NCBI GenBank assembly: GCA_002314915.1
Contig: DCHU01000037.1
Span: forward strand, 1 to 6,938
DNA from: Caryophanales bacterium UBA1744
Lineage (GTDB): Bacteria > Bacillota_I > Bacilli_A > RFN20 > CAG-826
Direction of reading: 5' to 3'
DNA: 6,938 nt
Translations under genes and position numbers: made by a program
The notes under the pieces: generated by a model
Told to the model about the DNA's origin: nothing
Seen by the model: the letters and a program-made list of their open reading frames with translations, nothing else
Database searches by the model: none
Part shown: positions 5,854-6,938 of the stretch, piece after piece
Position numbering within the stretch: position 1 is the first letter of the stretch
Layout: each line of letters begins with the position of its first letter

Positions 5854-6938
5854 ATGAAAAAGAAACAAACCATTTTATTGGCAATTTCATCTATTCTTGC
5901 GCTTGGAACAAATCTGGTGGCATGCAACTCTACTGCATCGTCATCGAATTCAGGCGGCGATATTGTTCAAAACGATGAAGAATATGTTATTAAGTTCAAC
6001 AACAACTACGACGGAACGGTCGTTAAGGTCACGGTAAAGGCAGGCGGAACGGTTACTCTTCCAGCAGAACCTACAAGACCTGGATACACATTTGTCGGAT
6101 GGTATATGAGCTATAGAGCGGATGCGAAGGAAGAATTCGATCCATCTAAGCCAATCACATCAGATTTTACTGTCTACGCAAAATGGGCTGTCAATGCTTC
6201 AGAGCGTATTATCACTTTCCATTATATGGACAACGTTACAAAAGACGTAACGGTAACTGTTATGGATGGAGATAAGCTCAATAAGCCAGCAGATCCTACA
6301 TATCCAGATGGCACCAAAGCATTTACGGGTTGGTATAAAGACCAGGCATTGACCGAAAAATACGACTTTAATTCCACCGTTAATTCATCGTTTGATTTAT
6401 ATGCCGGCTGGAAGGTTTCAAAAGCCACAATAACATTCGATCTTAACTACACCGGTTGCGCAGAAGCGACTGCGGTGGTTGTCGACTTGGATGTTGCAAT
6501 GGCAAAACCTACGGACCCAACAAGAGAACATTATGCATTCTTGGGCTGGTTTGATCGCTCGGTGGGCGGAAACGAATTCAACTTCGCCTCACCAGTCACA
6601 TCAGACATGACTCTCTATGCGCATTGGGAAGAAAGCGAACTCCTCGTCACATTTGATTTAAACGGAGCTGCTCTCGCCGAGAAGGTTGAGACATCCGTTT
6701 ATGGTAAAAAGAACGAGTCAGTCAAGACCTTTGCAGACGGATTAGAAGCCAAGATGTCTTATGAAGGTCATGATTTCAAAGGCTGGTTCTTAACAAAATT
6801 AGACACAGATTCAGATACGGATTCCACGATAGGAAAGACGCAGGCCGATATCACAAATATCACATCCGCAATGACGGTATACGCTGGATGGGCACTTTCA
6901 ACATACTCAGTCACGTTTGATCTTGGATATGAAGGCGC
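5854..6938 (+). CDS. Surface lipoprotein with tandem InlB B-repeats (Listeria-Bacteroides repeat), partial (C-terminus beyond right edge)
   Basis: 361 full codons before the right edge, no stop. The N-terminus is a lipoprotein signal: MKKK, hydrophobic core, lipobox LVAC (21-24), so Cys24 should be lipidated and the protein held on the outer face of the membrane. A Ser-rich spacer follows. Then come InlB B-repeat units at about 44-111, 118-186, 191-258 and 263-346, and the start of a fifth at 351. Each begins with a strand such as VTFDLN, has a GYTFVGWY-type core, and ends in VYAKW or a variant. The fourth is longer, with an Asp/Ser/Thr-rich insert DTDSDTDSTIG (317-327). These small beta-rich modules are common as spacers or adhesion modules in surface proteins. 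The function of the whole protein cannot be told, because any effector domain would lie past the edge. It is on the same strand as the GH3 gene, with a 116-base gap holding two hairpins. Confidence 0.9.
   Translation, partial: MKKKQTILLAISSILALGTNLVACNSTASSSNSGGDIVQNDEEYVIKFNNNYDGTVVKVTVKAGGTVTLPAEPTRPGYTFVGWYMSYRADAKEEFDPSKPITSDFTVYAKWAVNASERIITFHYMDNVTKDVTVTVMDGDKLNKPADPTYPDGTKAFTGWYKDQALTEKYDFNSTVNSSFDLYAGWKVSKATITFDLNYTGCAEATAVVVDLDVAMAKPTDPTREHYAFLGWFDRSVGGNEFNFASPVTSDMTLYAHWEESELLVTFDLNGAALAEKVETSVYGKKNESVKTFADGLEAKMSYEGHDFKGWFLTKLDTDSDTDSTIGKTQADITNITSAMTVYAGWALSTYSVTFDLGYEG
5983..6938 (+). repeat. Tandem InlB B-repeat array (protein-level repeat)
   Basis: Four complete units (5983-6186, 6205-6411, 6424-6627, 6640-6891) and the start of a fifth at 6904 share the pattern TFDLN...P..P.R.GY.F.GWY...F.....T.D.TVYA.W. 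The DNA copies are well diverged from each other, so this is an old array rather than a recent expansion. It continues beyond the window. Confidence 0.85.

Overview
The window looks like a chromosome segment from a low-to-moderate GC member of the Bacillota, probably a gut-type anaerobe. The signs are strong AGGAGG ribosome binding sites, an AgrC/GHKL-type sensor kinase, a lipoprotein with InlB-type repeats, and a carbohydrate-active surface enzyme. The genetic code looks standard: all three genes read through with TGG for Trp, and the one visible stop is TAA. No genus can be assigned from the sequence alone.

Layout. (1) Positions 1-1019, minus strand: the N-terminal two thirds of a membrane sensor histidine kinase. 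It runs off the left edge just inside the N-box of its ATPase domain. (2) Positions 1020-1258: a divergent intergenic region. The part next to the plus-strand gene is rich in short dyads that could form a structured 5' leader. (3) Positions 1259-5737, plus strand: one very large (1492 aa) secreted, surface-anchored glycoside hydrolase family 3 protein. Its domains are circularly permuted: the alpha/beta sandwich and FnIII-like domain come first and the TIM barrel comes after. An EF-hand-like loop and a large unassigned segment sit between the two halves. After the barrel come a putative Ig-like domain, 28 uninterrupted Gly-X-Y collagen-like triplets, and a Cys-containing C-terminal membrane anchor. 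(4) Positions 5738-5853: a 116-base gap with two hairpins and a good Shine-Dalgarno site. (5) Positions 5854-6938, plus strand: the start of a lipoprotein built of tandem InlB B-repeats (Listeria-Bacteroides repeat type). It runs off the right edge.

Together, the two plus-strand genes encode cell-surface proteins and could be co-transcribed or partly uncoupled by the hairpins. The kinase is divergently placed, so it may sense an extracellular signal and control this locus, but its response regulator is not in the window. The main point of interest is the GH3 protein: its domain arrangement is unusual, and Pro occupies the place where the catalytic Asp is normally found, with Asp one residue later.
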